A DNA stretch of 64,000 nucleotides from Sphingobacterium sp. xlx-96 (GTDB lineage: Bacteria > Bacteroidota > Bacteroidia > Sphingobacteriales > Sphingobacteriaceae): NCBI RefSeq assembly GCF_011007365.1, contig NZ_WFKM01000003.1, forward strand, positions 248,001 through 312,000. The letters run 5' to 3'. Under the pieces are notes generated by a model. The model had not been told where the DNA came from, did not search any database, and saw only the letters and a list, made by a program, of their open reading frames with translations. How positions within the stretch are numbered: position 1 is the first letter of the stretch; each line of letters begins with the position of its first letter. Made by a program: the position numbers and the translations under genes. Below, one piece after another: positions 43,173 to 52,201 of the stretch.

Positions 43173-44579
43173 CTATTTTAACATTAATAAAACGACATTC
43201 TCTACATGTTGTGTCTGCGGGAACATATCCACCGGCTTGATACGAGTCACATCATATTTCACACTAAGCATCTCTAGGTCGCGAGCCTGCGTAGCAGCAT
43301 TACAACTAACATAGACAACCTTTGGCGCTTCCATTTCTAAAATACGTTTCACGACATCGGCATGCATTCCTGCCCGAGGAGGATCAGTAATAACCACATC
43401 AGGCTTACCGTGCACAGCAATAAAATCAGTGGTCAATACATCCTTCATATCTCCCGCAAAAAACTTCGTATTATGAATATCATTAATTGCCGAGTTGACC
43501 TTCGCATCTTCAATTGCCGTAGGCACATACTCAACACCTACTACTTCCCTTGCATTTTTCGCAACAAAATTAGCAATCGTGCCTGCCCCAGTATACAAAT
43601 CATAAACTAACTCTGTTCCTTTAAGATCGGCAAATTCTCTCGTAATCTTATACAGCTCATAAGCCTGACGAGAATTAGTTTGATAAAAAGATTTTGGCCC
43701 GACCTTAAACTTCAAGCCCTCCATCTCCTCATAAATAAAGTCCCTCCCACGAAACACATGAATATCCTGGTCAAAAATCGTGTCGTTCTTTTTCTGATTG
43801 ATAATATAAAGCAAAGACACAATTTCAGGGAATTGAGAAGCGATATACTCCATCAACAACTCAACCTGCCCTTCCTCTGGATAGGCAAAAACAACAATAA
43901 CCATAACTTCCCCCGTAGACGAAGTCCTTATAATGAGATTACGCAGCGCACCCTCATGCATACGGAGATCATAAAACGAAATCTGCTTTTCAACAGCGTA
44001 ATTTCGGACAGCGTTACGCAGTTGATTCGATGGATCTTCTTGTAAAAAACAATGTTCTATATCAAGAATTTTGTCAAAACGCCCTGGTACGTGAAAACCT
44101 AAGGCATCCATATCATTCGTATCTACCTCTTCATCCTTATTGGTCAACCAACGCTTGTTTGAAAAAGTAAACTCCAGCTTATTGCGATAATACATTGTTT
44201 GTGCAGAACCCAAAATAGGCTCCATTGAAGTAGCATCCACCTTACCTATACGAGACAAGGCATTGTGTACCGATTGTTGTTTAAATTTCAGTTGAGCATC
44301 ATATTCCATATGTTGCCATTTACAACCGCCGCAAACTCCAAAGTGAGGGCAAAATGGCTCTATACGATAAGGTGACGATGTTAAGATCTCTGTAACACGC
44401 CCCTCCGCAAAACTCTTTTTCTTGCGTTGCAACTCAACATTCACCACATCCCCAGGTATAGCCTTTTCTATAAACAGCACTAAATCATCGTGCCTAGCCA
44501 CACCTTTTCCCTCCTCTGCAATATCGAAAATTTCGACATTACTCAAATTTCTTTTTTCTTGCGGTATTCTTCTTCCCAT
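43173..44579 (-). CDS. rlmD: 23S rRNA (uracil-5-)-methyltransferase RlmD/TrmA family
   Basis: A 468-residue enzyme started at MGRRIPQEKRNL; the upstream extension contains a non-conserved Cys-rich stretch. Order: N-terminal TRAM domain, 4Fe-4S ligands in CPHFGVCGGCKWQHM, SAM-binding region VYDLYTGAGTIANF, motif ITDPPRAGMH, and catalytic nucleophile in VVYVSCNAATQARDL. Bacteroidota often have one enzyme covering U747 and U1939, so the exact rRNA position is uncertain. Confidence 0.93.
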   Translation of the reverse strand: MGRRIPQEKRNLSNVEIFDIAEEGKGVARHDDLVLFIEKAIPGDVVNVELQRKKKSFAEGRVTEILTSSPYRIEPFCPHFGVCGGCKWQHMEYDAQLKFKQQSVHNALSRIGKVDATSMEPILGSAQTMYYRNKLEFTFSNKRWLTNKDEEVDTNDMDALGFHVPGRFDKILDIEHCFLQEDPSNQLRNAVRNYAVEKQISFYDLRMHEGALRNLIIRTSSTGEVMVIVVFAYPEEGQVELLMEYIASQFPEIVSLLYIINQKKNDTIFDQDIHVFRGRDFIYEEMEGLKFKVGPKSFYQTNSRQAYELYKITREFADLKGTELVYDLYTGAGTIANFVAKNAREVVGVEYVPTAIEDAKVNSAINDIHNTKFFAGDMKDVLTTDFIAVHGKPDVVITDPPRAGMHADVVKRILEMEAPKVVYVSCNAATQARDLEMLSVKYDVTRIKPVDMFPQTQHVENVVLLMLK

Positions 44580-44675
44580 ATACTTGCAAAAATACATTTT
44601 TAACAGCAAATTACCACTATCCTGCAATACAGGACAACAACTAATAAATACACCTGAATCCTTTGATACAAACAA

Positions 44676-45251
44676 TTAGGCGAGGGTCGCCTGCACCAAA
44701 TAAGGAAGAATCTCCTTTTGGAAAGAGATAAAATTCTTCTTAACATCGGCCTCTGTCACAGCCGTAAAAGCAAAAGAAAAGACAATATTTTTACTGGTCT
44801 TTATCAAAAATGTCAACTTTTCTTCTGCAATAGTACTTCCGATCGTTTCATTTTTAATAAACGAACTCAACAAAAGAAACTCCAAATCATCGGATAAAAT
44901 CTTTAAATACTCCTGAGCATTTGTAGATTCACGTATAAATTCCCACCCCACAAACTCATTACAGACAGTATACGTCACACGGCTCACCCTTAATATTGTA
45001 TTTGCTAAAAATGTAGGAAGATCTTTTTCCCGTACGCCAGAATTCAGAATATCCTCCACATTCTCGCGGATATAATCCATCAAAACCTCATGAAGAATAG
45101 ATTCTTTGGAAGGAAAATACTTGTAGAAGGTTACTTTTGAAATGTTCGACTGTTTAGCCAACTCATTGACACTTGTCTTGTTATAACCATACTTACGAAA
45201 AAGCTCCCGTGCGGCTCGTTTTATGGTATACACTTGTTCTTCTTGATTCAT
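44676..45251 (-). CDS. TetR/AcrR-family regulator
   Basis: A 191-residue regulator. The N-terminal TetR HTH reads AARELFRKYGYNKTSVNELAKQSNISKVTFYKYFPSKESIL (about 13-52, quoted in parts from the family pattern). The C-terminal ligand domain shows no recognised specificity. It lies between rlmD and a lipoprotein gene, 3 nt from the latter. Its target is unknown; a self-controlled envelope gene is plausible. Confidence 0.9.
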   Translation of the reverse strand: MNQEEQVYTIKRAARELFRKYGYNKTSVNELAKQSNISKVTFYKYFPSKESILHEVLMDYIRENVEDILNSGVREKDLPTFLANTILRVSRVTYTVCNEFVGWEFIRESTNAQEYLKILSDDLEFLLLSSFIKNETIGSTIAEEKLTFLIKTSKNIVFSFAFTAVTEADVKKNFISFQKEILPYLVQATLA

Positions 45252-45254
45252 AGG

Positions 45255-45662
45255 CTAATTTGTAACCAAATATGAACCACCAAAAACTCCGACTCGATAC
45301 GGTTTTAACGGGCACTCAGCTATGCTCATTGGAAATCCATTGGTCAAATCCCATTTAGCTCCACTCACCGGATCACTCACAATATTGGCTCCAACCAATT
45401 CTAAGGCATTTCGTTGCTCGGGATTAACTGTACTACATCGATCATAGGCAACAAAACCATCCCCTTTATTGTAAACGATTAAGCCACAAACTCCTCCAGA
45501 GAGATATCCAGATCCAAAAGCGGCAAACAAGTTTGGATGAGATCCTTGCGAAAAACCTTCCCGTACAGTTATATTTGGCACCACATTGCACCCATTACCT
45601 CCACACCCTCCAAGTAGCGTTAAAGTCAGAATGAATGCAATATAGACACCAACTCGCTTCAT
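45255..45662 (-). CDS. Degenerate Rieske-like lipoprotein
   Basis: A 135-residue lipoprotein with lipobox LLGGC. The mature chain follows the layout of Bacteroidota Rieske-like lipoproteins (GVCGLIVYNKGDGFVAYDR, then DPVSGAKWDLTNGFPMS and CPLKPYRV), but the C-x-H and C-x2-H cluster ligands expected between these parts are absent. I infer a Rieske fold without its iron-sulfur cluster. The ATG overlaps the pheS stop by one base, so expression is coupled to pheS. Confidence 0.6.
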   Translation of the reverse strand: MKRVGVYIAFILTLTLLGGCGGNGCNVVPNITVREGFSQGSHPNLFAAFGSGYLSGGVCGLIVYNKGDGFVAYDRCSTVNPEQRNALELVGANIVSDPVSGAKWDLTNGFPMSIAECPLKPYRVGVFGGSYLVTN

Positions 45663-46699
45663 TATATAATTTCCGTTTCAAACTGTGCTAAGAAACGACT
45701 ATCATTCTCAGAGAAAAGACGTAAATCCTTAATTTCATACTTTAAATTAGTGACACGTTCTATGCCCATCCCGAAAGCAAACCCACTGTATTTTTTACTA
45801 TCAATACCGCAGTTTTCCAATACGTTTGGATCGACCATCCCACATCCTAAAATTTCAACCCAGCCTGAGCCTTTACACAAGTTGCATCCAGCGCCTTTAC
45901 ATATAGTACACGAAATATCCATCTCAGCAGAAGGCTCCGTAAACGGGAAGTAAGAAGGACGGAATCGTACTTTTGTACCCTCACCATAAAGCTCCTGAAC
46001 AAAATGAAAAAGTGTCTGTTTCAAATCTGCAAACGAAACATTTTCATCGACATACAATCCCTCAACCTGATGAAAAAAGCAATGTGCTCGGGCAGAAATA
46101 GCTTCATTTCTATAAACACGTCCTGGCATAATAGCACGAAAAGGGGGCTTACCCGCCTCCATCATACGAACCTGAACAGACGAGGTATGTGTACGTAGCG
46201 CAATATCGTTTCCTTCCTGTTTCTTAATAAAAAAAGTATCTTGCATATCACGGGCAGGATGCTCTGGCGGAAAATTCAAAGCTGAAAAATTATGCCAATC
46301 ATCTTCGATCTCTGGTCCCTCAGAAACAACAAAACCGAGCTTTTTAAAAATCTCAACAATTTCTTTACGCACTAAAGACAATGGGTGTCTCGATCCCAGT
46401 TCCAGACCTTCGCCCGGCAGGGTCAAATCACCCTCCACTCGCTTTAAAGCATTGGTCGATTGCTGAAATTGACTTTGTGACTCCTCAAATTTTCCTTCCG
46501 CTAATTGTTTGAACTCATTCAAGACCTTCCCCAGCACACGTTTCTCTTCAGTAGAAACCGTCTTGAACTCTTCAAATAAACTCTTTACTATACCCTTAGA
46601 AACTAAAAACTTCAACCTAAATGCTTCAACATCGGCTGCCGAGCTTGGAATAAACTGCTCAATCTCTTCGGTATACTGCTTTATTTTATCTTGCAACAT
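45662..46699 (-). CDS. pheS: Phenylalanyl-tRNA synthetase alpha subunit
   Basis: A 345-residue class II synthetase subunit. The N-terminal coiled-coil (about 1-85) is followed by the catalytic core with motif 1 GSRHPLSLVRKEI, motif 2 RAIMPGRVYRNEAI and motif 3 GFAFGMGIERV. It charges tRNA-Phe together with PheT, which is not in this window (in Bacteroidota the two genes are often apart). Confidence 0.97.
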   Translation of the reverse strand: MLQDKIKQYTEEIEQFIPSSAADVEAFRLKFLVSKGIVKSLFEEFKTVSTEEKRVLGKVLNEFKQLAEGKFEESQSQFQQSTNALKRVEGDLTLPGEGLELGSRHPLSLVRKEIVEIFKKLGFVVSEGPEIEDDWHNFSALNFPPEHPARDMQDTFFIKKQEGNDIALRTHTSSVQVRMMEAGKPPFRAIMPGRVYRNEAISARAHCFFHQVEGLYVDENVSFADLKQTLFHFVQELYGEGTKVRFRPSYFPFTEPSAEMDISCTICKGAGCNLCKGSGWVEILGCGMVDPNVLENCGIDSKKYSGFAFGMGIERVTNLKYEIKDLRLFSENDSRFLAQFETEII

Positions 46700-46760
46700 A
46701 AAGCCAAAGATACGGCAAAAAATAAAATTTCAAGAACCCCTTTCTCTATTATTTCATAGT

Positions 46761-47210
46761 TTAAAACGGTAACCCGTCTTCTTCTTCATTATTCTCCGTA
46801 AAATCGACCTGTTGTTCCTGTGTTTGGCCAGTTGTCGTCGTACCAGAAGCAGTCTGCGTATTAGTAGTTGCTTCAAAATCAGAACGTCGACCTAAAATAT
46901 TAAAACTTTCTGCCACAATCTCTGTAGTATACCGACGTACACCCTCTTTATCCTCATAAGATCGGGTTCGAAGCTTTCCTTCAATGTATACCAGACGACC
47001 TTTGGTAAGGTATTTTGCCGCTACATCCGCAAGTCCCCTCCACATGACCACATTATGCCACTCCGTTTGCTCTACTTTTTTACCATCTTTATTAAAGGTT
47101 TCAGAAGTGGCAAGCGGAAAACTCGCAACACTAACATTACCTTCTAAATAACGTAATTCAGGATCTTTACCCAGATGACCTACTAAAATAACTTTGTTAA
47201 CACTAGACAT
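46761..47210 (-). CDS. ssb: Single-stranded DNA-binding protein
   Basis: A 149-residue protein. The OB fold covers about 1-110 (VNKVILVGHLGKDPELRY, TEWHNVVMWRGLADVAAKYLTKG), followed by a Thr/Gln/Gly-rich linker and the conserved acidic tail EEEDGLPF that recruits partner proteins. It lies between mutY and pheS. Confidence 0.96.
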   Translation of the reverse strand: MSSVNKVILVGHLGKDPELRYLEGNVSVASFPLATSETFNKDGKKVEQTEWHNVVMWRGLADVAAKYLTKGRLVYIEGKLRTRSYEDKEGVRRYTTEIVAESFNILGRRSDFEATTNTQTASGTTTTGQTQEQQVDFTENNEEEDGLPF

Positions 47211-47234
47211 ATAATTTAGGAATTTGATTTAGTC

Positions 47235-48278
47235 TTATAAATACTTATTAATAAAAGAAAAAATAAGTTTATGCTTAGCTAATTTATCCAAATTTTCTAA
47301 CAAAAAGTAATCCCAGGAATCTTTTTTTTTCAAAAGTTCACCTAAACCGTCAACTCTGTAAAAACGAGCGTAGATATTTTGATGGCTCAGGACATGTTTT
47401 ACCATGCCACCAATTGGCTCTGCCACTGTATTTCCGAAATATTTACGATACTCATCTCCATTGATCAGCTCTTCCAGATTTATATCTTCTTTTGATTCGA
47501 TAAGTGGAAATTCATACAAATTGGCCCATACATCTTCGCCGCCACGCTTGGCCATTAACACCGTTCCCTCCTCTTCGACTATAAAATAATTAAAATATCG
47601 ATTTCTAGATTTTTTCCCCTTAATCTTTACAGGCAACATCGTTATAAGATCTTCTTCAAAAGCCGCACACTCACCCTGTAAAACACATTCCTGACATAAA
47701 GGTGCTTTTGGTTTGCACACGGTAGCTCCAAAATCCATTATCGCATGATTATAGATTCCCGGATCAGTTTCACTAATCAATTCTTGGGCAAGTTGTTGAA
47801 ATAGCTTTTTCCCCTCTGTGGTATTAATGGGAGTTGCTATCCCAAATACCCGGGACAACACGCGAAATACATTGCCATCCAACACGGCCTTCCGTTCACC
47901 AGCAGAAAAAGAAGAGATAGCAGCGGCAGTATACTCACCGATCCCCGGCAAGCGCAACAAATCCTCATATCGCCGAGGAAATTCACCATTGAAGTTATCA
48001 GCAATAATTTTTGCTGCCTTGTGCATATTACGGGCACGCGAATAATAACCTAAGCCCTGCCAAAGCCTCAATAGTTCGTCCTCACTCGCTTTAGCAAACT
48101 CTAAAACAGAGGGAAAATGCTCAACAAAAGTGTAAAAATACGGAAGCCCCTGCTCCACTCTGGTTTGTTGCAGAATAACCTCCGACAACCAAATAATATA
48201 AGGATCTTCGGTCTTCCTCCAGGGTAAATCCCGACCTTCAGCCCGGTACCATACAATCAGTTTATTTGCAAATGACAT
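47235..48278 (-). CDS. mutY: A/G-specific adenine DNA glycosylase
   Basis: A 347-residue base-excision enzyme removing A opposite 8-oxo-G. Start taken at MSFANKLIVWYRAEG. HhH motif LPGIGEYTAAAISSFSAG, catalytic Asp in AIMDFGATVC, 4Fe-4S ligands C-x6-C-x2-C-x5-C in CKPKAPLCQECVLQGEC, and a C-terminal NUDIX-like domain (about 215-347) for 8-oxo-G recognition. It lies next to ssb and divergent from the M23 peptidase gene. Confidence 0.95.
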   Translation of the reverse strand: MSFANKLIVWYRAEGRDLPWRKTEDPYIIWLSEVILQQTRVEQGLPYFYTFVEHFPSVLEFAKASEDELLRLWQGLGYYSRARNMHKAAKIIADNFNGEFPRRYEDLLRLPGIGEYTAAAISSFSAGERKAVLDGNVFRVLSRVFGIATPINTTEGKKLFQQLAQELISETDPGIYNHAIMDFGATVCKPKAPLCQECVLQGECAAFEEDLITMLPVKIKGKKSRNRYFNYFIVEEEGTVLMAKRGGEDVWANLYEFPLIESKEDINLEELINGDEYRKYFGNTVAEPIGGMVKHVLSHQNIYARFYRVDGLGELLKKKDSWDYFLLENLDKLAKHKLIFSFINKYL

Positions 48279-48342
48279 GCTACAAAAATGAACATTTTTA
48301 ACAAACTTTAACAATAACATATTGAAAATCAACAACAACAAA

Positions 48343-48373
48343 TTGATACTTAAGCACATAATCTGTACTTTTG
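48343..48373 (+). promoter_or_regulatory. Promoter of the M23 peptidase gene
   Basis: TTG at 48343-48345, a 20-nt spacer and TACTTTTG at 48366-48373, with ATG at 48411. A close match to the Bacteroidota consensus. Confidence 0.7.
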
Positions 48374-48410
48374 CAGGCACCGTATGTAAGACACAATAAA
48401 AGTTGAAAAC

Positions 48411-49259
48411 ATGTTAAAGAAAAAATCATCTGTATTGATTTGCATAGAGGGATATAAAGACAAAAGCCTGCAAGTCCCCACACTGATCGTAAAACACTGG
48501 AAAAACATAGCCCTATCTGTACTAGTTCTTATCGTTGCTTCTTTAGGATCCGTATTATACTTATCAAACAAGCAAGAAAAAGACTTAAGCTCCAAGTACG
48601 AAGCCACCCTTGATCAAGTAAATAAAAAGAACCGTCAATTGGCATTAAAAAAAGATGAAACAGACAAAGATATAATCGAAGCTAAAAAATCATTCAACAA
48701 GATCGACTCGACACTCGAGCGTATTAATGAGAAAATGAAAAACCGAGGACTAAAAACCATCGCATTACAAAATGCAGGCGGTCCTATCGAGATTGACGAA
48801 GAAAACATAGATCTTTTGAGTGAATATTATGAAGAGGCATTAAAGGATCTTGACAAAAAGCTATCTAATATACCAATTGGCATACCCCACAACGGCAAAG
48901 TAACATCCAAATTTGGTTATAGATCCAACCCATTCACAAACAGAGGAAGAGAGATGCATTCCGGCGTAGACCTAAAAGGAAAGACGGGAGATCCGATCAA
49001 GGCTACTGCAACAGGCAAAGTTACCTTTGCTGGGTATGATGGAGATTATGGGTACGTCGTTAAAGTAAAACATAAGAATGGATACGAAACACGTTATGCG
49101 CATCTTTCCAGAACCAAAGTAAAACAAGGACAAACTATCGATGCAGGTAAAATCATAGGTCTATTAGGTAGCACTGGTCGAAGTACAGGCCCCCATCTAC
49201 ATTATGAAATATTGAAAAACGACAAAAAAATAAATCCAGAAAAATACTTTAAACTTTAA
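48411..49259 (+). CDS. M23 family metallopeptidase (LytM type)
   Basis: A 282-residue protein with one membrane span (about 28-48), a periplasmic coiled coil (about 55-115) and a C-terminal M23 domain (about 160-282). Zinc ligands lie in HSGVDLKGKTGD and GPHLHYEI. It should cut peptidoglycan cross-bridges or activate amidases at division. It is a single gene flanked by a good promoter and a strong terminator. Confidence 0.93.
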   Translation: MLKKKSSVLICIEGYKDKSLQVPTLIVKHWKNIALSVLVLIVASLGSVLYLSNKQEKDLSSKYEATLDQVNKKNRQLALKKDETDKDIIEAKKSFNKIDSTLERINEKMKNRGLKTIALQNAGGPIEIDEENIDLLSEYYEEALKDLDKKLSNIPIGIPHNGKVTSKFGYRSNPFTNRGREMHSGVDLKGKTGDPIKATATGKVTFAGYDGDYGYVVKVKHKNGYETRYAHLSRTKVKQGQTIDAGKIIGLLGSTGRSTGPHLHYEILKNDKKINPEKYFKL

Positions 49260-49266
49260 TCTTCTT

Positions 49267-49300
49267 ACGGGGCTGTCAAAAAAGGATCTGACAGCCCCGT
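49267..49300 (+). terminator. Terminator of the M23 gene
   Basis: ACGGGGCTGTCA / TGACAGCCCCGT, a 12-bp perfect stem with a 10-nt loop and downstream T-rich sequence. Confidence 0.9.
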
Positions 49301-49309
49301 TAAAGTTTT

Positions 49310-49317
49310 TATCTTTG
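49310..49317 (+). promoter_or_regulatory. Probable -7 box of the 49322 gene
   Basis: TATCTTTG, 4 nt before the ATG; suggests a leaderless transcript. No -33 TTG is seen in the preceding terminator. Confidence 0.45.
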
Positions 49318-49321
49318 TTTG

Positions 49322-49753
49322 ATGAATCAAACATTTCGTATCAATACATTGCACAGAGGCAAATATATGTTTTGCTTTTTTGCCCTTCTATTTATTTTCG
49401 GTGGAGCAAGCTCCTATATCCCTCTTCCAGAAATATATAAGATCGTCATTGTACTATTTACAATTCCTATTATCTTGTATGTATCCGTAAAAATAAGCCA
49501 ACATCCATCAACATGGACACTAAACGAAGAAAGCCTAACGGTGAGCTTCGCAGACAAAACGCTAACATACCCTATCATAGACATAGACCACATCCGAAGC
49601 CTAACCCGATCCGGAGGCAATTTATATGTCATCTATTTACGAAAGAAGAGTCCTACTAGATATTGGCGTAACAAACTATTTCAGGACGACGACGACAACC
49701 TCTTACTCCATCAGGCAATGTTAGAAAGCCAGATTGAGTATTTCAAGTTTTAG
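49322..49753 (+). CDS. Small membrane protein of unknown function
   Basis: A 143-residue protein with two membrane spans (about 16-32 and 38-58), followed by a cytosolic domain of PH-like character (TWTLNEESLTVSFADKTLTYPIIDIDHIRSL). Such EbsA/PH-type membrane proteins are common and uncharacterised. An alternative TTG one codon upstream is not needed. Confidence 0.75.
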   Translation: MNQTFRINTLHRGKYMFCFFALLFIFGGASSYIPLPEIYKIVIVLFTIPIILYVSVKISQHPSTWTLNEESLTVSFADKTLTYPIIDIDHIRSLTRSGGNLYVIYLRKKSPTRYWRNKLFQDDDDNLLLHQAMLESQIEYFKF

Positions 49754-49832
49754 TCGTACTCCCTATTATCATTACTCAATTTTCAAAGCACAGGCATTAT
49801 AATTAACATCTGTTTTTGTATGTTTGAACTAT

Positions 49833-50016
49833 GAAATATCCATGTAGCAGAACTGCACAAACACCAATGACCGCGAAGCAGCATGCACACCAATTGCAAC
49901 AAAGTGTGCATAATATAGTTTGGATATTCCATCCCGAAGAATCGGGACAAGATAATGGCAACTGAAAATCAAACCGAGCTTGTGAGCTCATGAAATAATT
50001 ATATATATATGAAATT
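49833..50016 (+). repeat. Dispersed palindromic repeat, copy B
   Basis: Closely similar to copy A (33565-33728), with inverted arms GAAATATCC / GGATATTCC, a 20-nt extra hairpin segment (CCCGAAGAATCGGG) and the shared tail. The repeat's last ATATGAAA supplies the ATG of the downstream M1 peptidase gene. Confidence 0.75.
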
Positions 50017-51880
50017 AAAACTATACCTTTTACTACTAATATCTTTCGTATGCATCCATTCGTCTTTCGCTCAACGCAAAGGCTATTGGCAGCAAAAAGT
50101 TGATTATAAAATATACGTCGATGTTGATGAAAAAAACTATCAGTACGATGGACAAATGACGCTGAAGTATACCAACAACTCTGGCCAAAGTCTTTCAAAA
50201 GTATATTTTCATCTGTATTTCAATGCCTTCCAGCCGCAAAGCATGATGGACTACAGACTATCCAATATCTCTGACCCAGATAGCAGGATGGCCACAAATC
50301 TAGGCACCAAAGAAAACCCGAAATGGGAAAGCCGTATCGCTAAACTAAAACCAGAACAAATTGGCTATCAAAAGATAAAAACCCTAACCTTTAATGGTAT
50401 TAATACCCATTTCAAAAACGACGGAACAGTATTAGAAGTAACACTTCCCTCCGCTCTTACAGACGGCACTACCGCAACATTTGATTTGACATGGACAGCT
50501 CAGGTACCCGAACAGATTAGACGGAGTGGTCGCAACTCAAAAGAAGGTGTAGCGCTATCAATGGCACAATGGTACCCGAAAATGGCACACTTTGACGAAT
50601 TCGGCTGGCATTTGGACGAGTACGTGGCACGCGAATTCGTGGCTCCTTTTGGCAACTTTGATGTATCCATTCAATTGAATAAAAACTACATCGTTGGCGC
50701 CTCCGGCGTATTGCAAAACCCAAACGAGGTAAAAGGCTATAAGAAAAAAGCAAAAGTAAGCGCACAAAACAATAAAGCTACCTGGCACTACAAAGCCGAA
50801 AACATACATGATTTTGTATGGGCTGCCGACCCCAAATTTATTGTTGATTCCATACAAAGCCAAGCAGGTGTCAAACTGTACACCGTTTATATTCCGACGA
50901 ATGATTCTATTAAAAGCAACTGGAAACAAGCTCTTCAACTTGCCGCAGATTTCTTAGATTTGAGCGGAAAGAAATTTGGCCCTTATCCATGGCCTACTTA
51001 CACCATCGTACAAGGAGGAGATGGAGGAATGGAATACGGCACAGCAACGCTGGTCACCGGAGGCAGAAATATAAAAAGCTTAGTAGGTGTTATCTTTCAT
51101 GAAGCAGCCCATTCTTGGTACCAACATTTATTCGGTATCAATGAGACCGTAGACGAGTGGTTCGACGAGGGATTCACCAGTTACGTAGAAGAACTGGGTA
51201 TGCAACAATTATTCTACAAAAAAGGAGCTTTGGAAACCAACCCGATGATCGATGCCTACCGGGCATATTACAAACTAGCCTTATCTGGGAAAGAAGAACC
51301 CATGAGCTTATTAGCAGACTATTACAATTCCAACTACGCCTACAGCAATCAAGCATACAATAAAGGCGCTGTATTGGCCGAACAATTAGGGTATATCATC
51401 GGAAAATCTAACTTAGAAAAAACATTTTTGAAATTCTATGAGGTATGGAAATTCAAACATCCAACACCGAATGACTTCAAGCGCGTCGCCGAAGAGATTT
51501 CAGGGATTAATTTGAAATGGTATTTTAATCTTTTTGTAAACACCACGCGCCAGATTGATTACGCTATTCAAGAGGTTACTGACAACACAATTACCTTAAA
51601 AAACAAATCCAATCTGGCTATGCCGATAGATGTATTAGTCGAGTACAAAGATGGTTCCAAAGAACTATTCTACATCCCGCTACGAGAGATGCGCGGCGAA
51701 AAACCTGCTGAAGACTACAGCATCTACCATAATGTAAAAAGAACCGTATTAACAGATTGGAACTGGACAATACCGACCTACAAAGTTCCTGTAGACAAAG
51801 TGCCGTCCAAAATTTGGATAGATCCCACGCAGCGCTTAGCGGACATTGAAGCTAGCGACAATTATTGTGACCATAACTAA
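50009..51880 (+). CDS. M1 family aminopeptidase
   Basis: A 623-residue exported protein with a signal peptide (about 1-21, ending SSFAQ). The N-terminal beta domain reads like the M1 fold, and the zinc motif HEAAHSWYQHLFGINETVDEW (HExxH-x18-E) lies near residue 362. The GGMEY-type exopeptidase motif appears as GGDGGMEYGTA. It probably trims peptides in the periplasm or at the surface. Its ATG lies in the tail of repeat copy B. Confidence 0.94.
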   Translation: MKLKLYLLLLISFVCIHSSFAQRKGYWQQKVDYKIYVDVDEKNYQYDGQMTLKYTNNSGQSLSKVYFHLYFNAFQPQSMMDYRLSNISDPDSRMATNLGTKENPKWESRIAKLKPEQIGYQKIKTLTFNGINTHFKNDGTVLEVTLPSALTDGTTATFDLTWTAQVPEQIRRSGRNSKEGVALSMAQWYPKMAHFDEFGWHLDEYVAREFVAPFGNFDVSIQLNKNYIVGASGVLQNPNEVKGYKKKAKVSAQNNKATWHYKAENIHDFVWAADPKFIVDSIQSQAGVKLYTVYIPTNDSIKSNWKQALQLAADFLDLSGKKFGPYPWPTYTIVQGGDGGMEYGTATLVTGGRNIKSLVGVIFHEAAHSWYQHLFGINETVDEWFDEGFTSYVEELGMQQLFYKKGALETNPMIDAYRAYYKLALSGKEEPMSLLADYYNSNYAYSNQAYNKGAVLAEQLGYIIGKSNLEKTFLKFYEVWKFKHPTPNDFKRVAEEISGINLKWYFNLFVNTTRQIDYAIQEVTDNTITLKNKSNLAMPIDVLVEYKDGSKELFYIPLREMRGEKPAEDYSIYHNVKRTVLTDWNWTIPTYKVPVDKVPSKIWIDPTQRLADIEASDNYCDHN

Positions 51881-51898
51881 AAGTAAAACTTTGTAAAT

Positions 51899-51936
51899 AA
51901 ATAAGGGGTTGTCTCAAAAAAATCAACCCCTTATTT
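51899..51936. terminator. Terminator of the M1 peptidase gene
   Basis: A 13-bp stem AAATAAGGGGTTG / CAACCCCTTATTT with a 12-nt loop. Confidence 0.85.
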
Positions 51937-52175
51937 ACCTAAGCAACCTGTTATATACCGCTAAATAATAGGTATATTAGATCACAATACACGTGCAATC
52001 TACCAACAAACCTAACTTAAAAGCCACTGAGTCCGTGATGAGCACAAGTCTAAGTCGGAGCCCCCCCGCACTATCCACACACACCTCCCTCAGAACTGCC
52101 TTCATCATACTATCTATACACTATCTAGCGTGCTGTACTTTCACCTATAAAATACCCAATGAATCACATTTTAAC

Positions 52176-52183
52176 TACCTTTG
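52176..52183 (+). promoter_or_regulatory. Probable -7 box of hemW
   Basis: TACCTTTG, 18 nt before the ATG at 52202. No -33 TTG is seen. Confidence 0.45.
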
Positions 52184-52201
52184 TCTATTCAAGACTCAAA
52201 A

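Larger units (their letters stand above)
51881..52201. other. Intergenic gap after the M1 gene
   Basis: A 321-nt gap with a strong terminator at 51899-51936, a C-rich stretch with seven consecutive C near 52062, and a -7 box for hemW at its end. A 70-codon frame (51993-52205) has no family, no promoter and overlaps hemW, so I do not call a gene. Confidence 0.5.
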
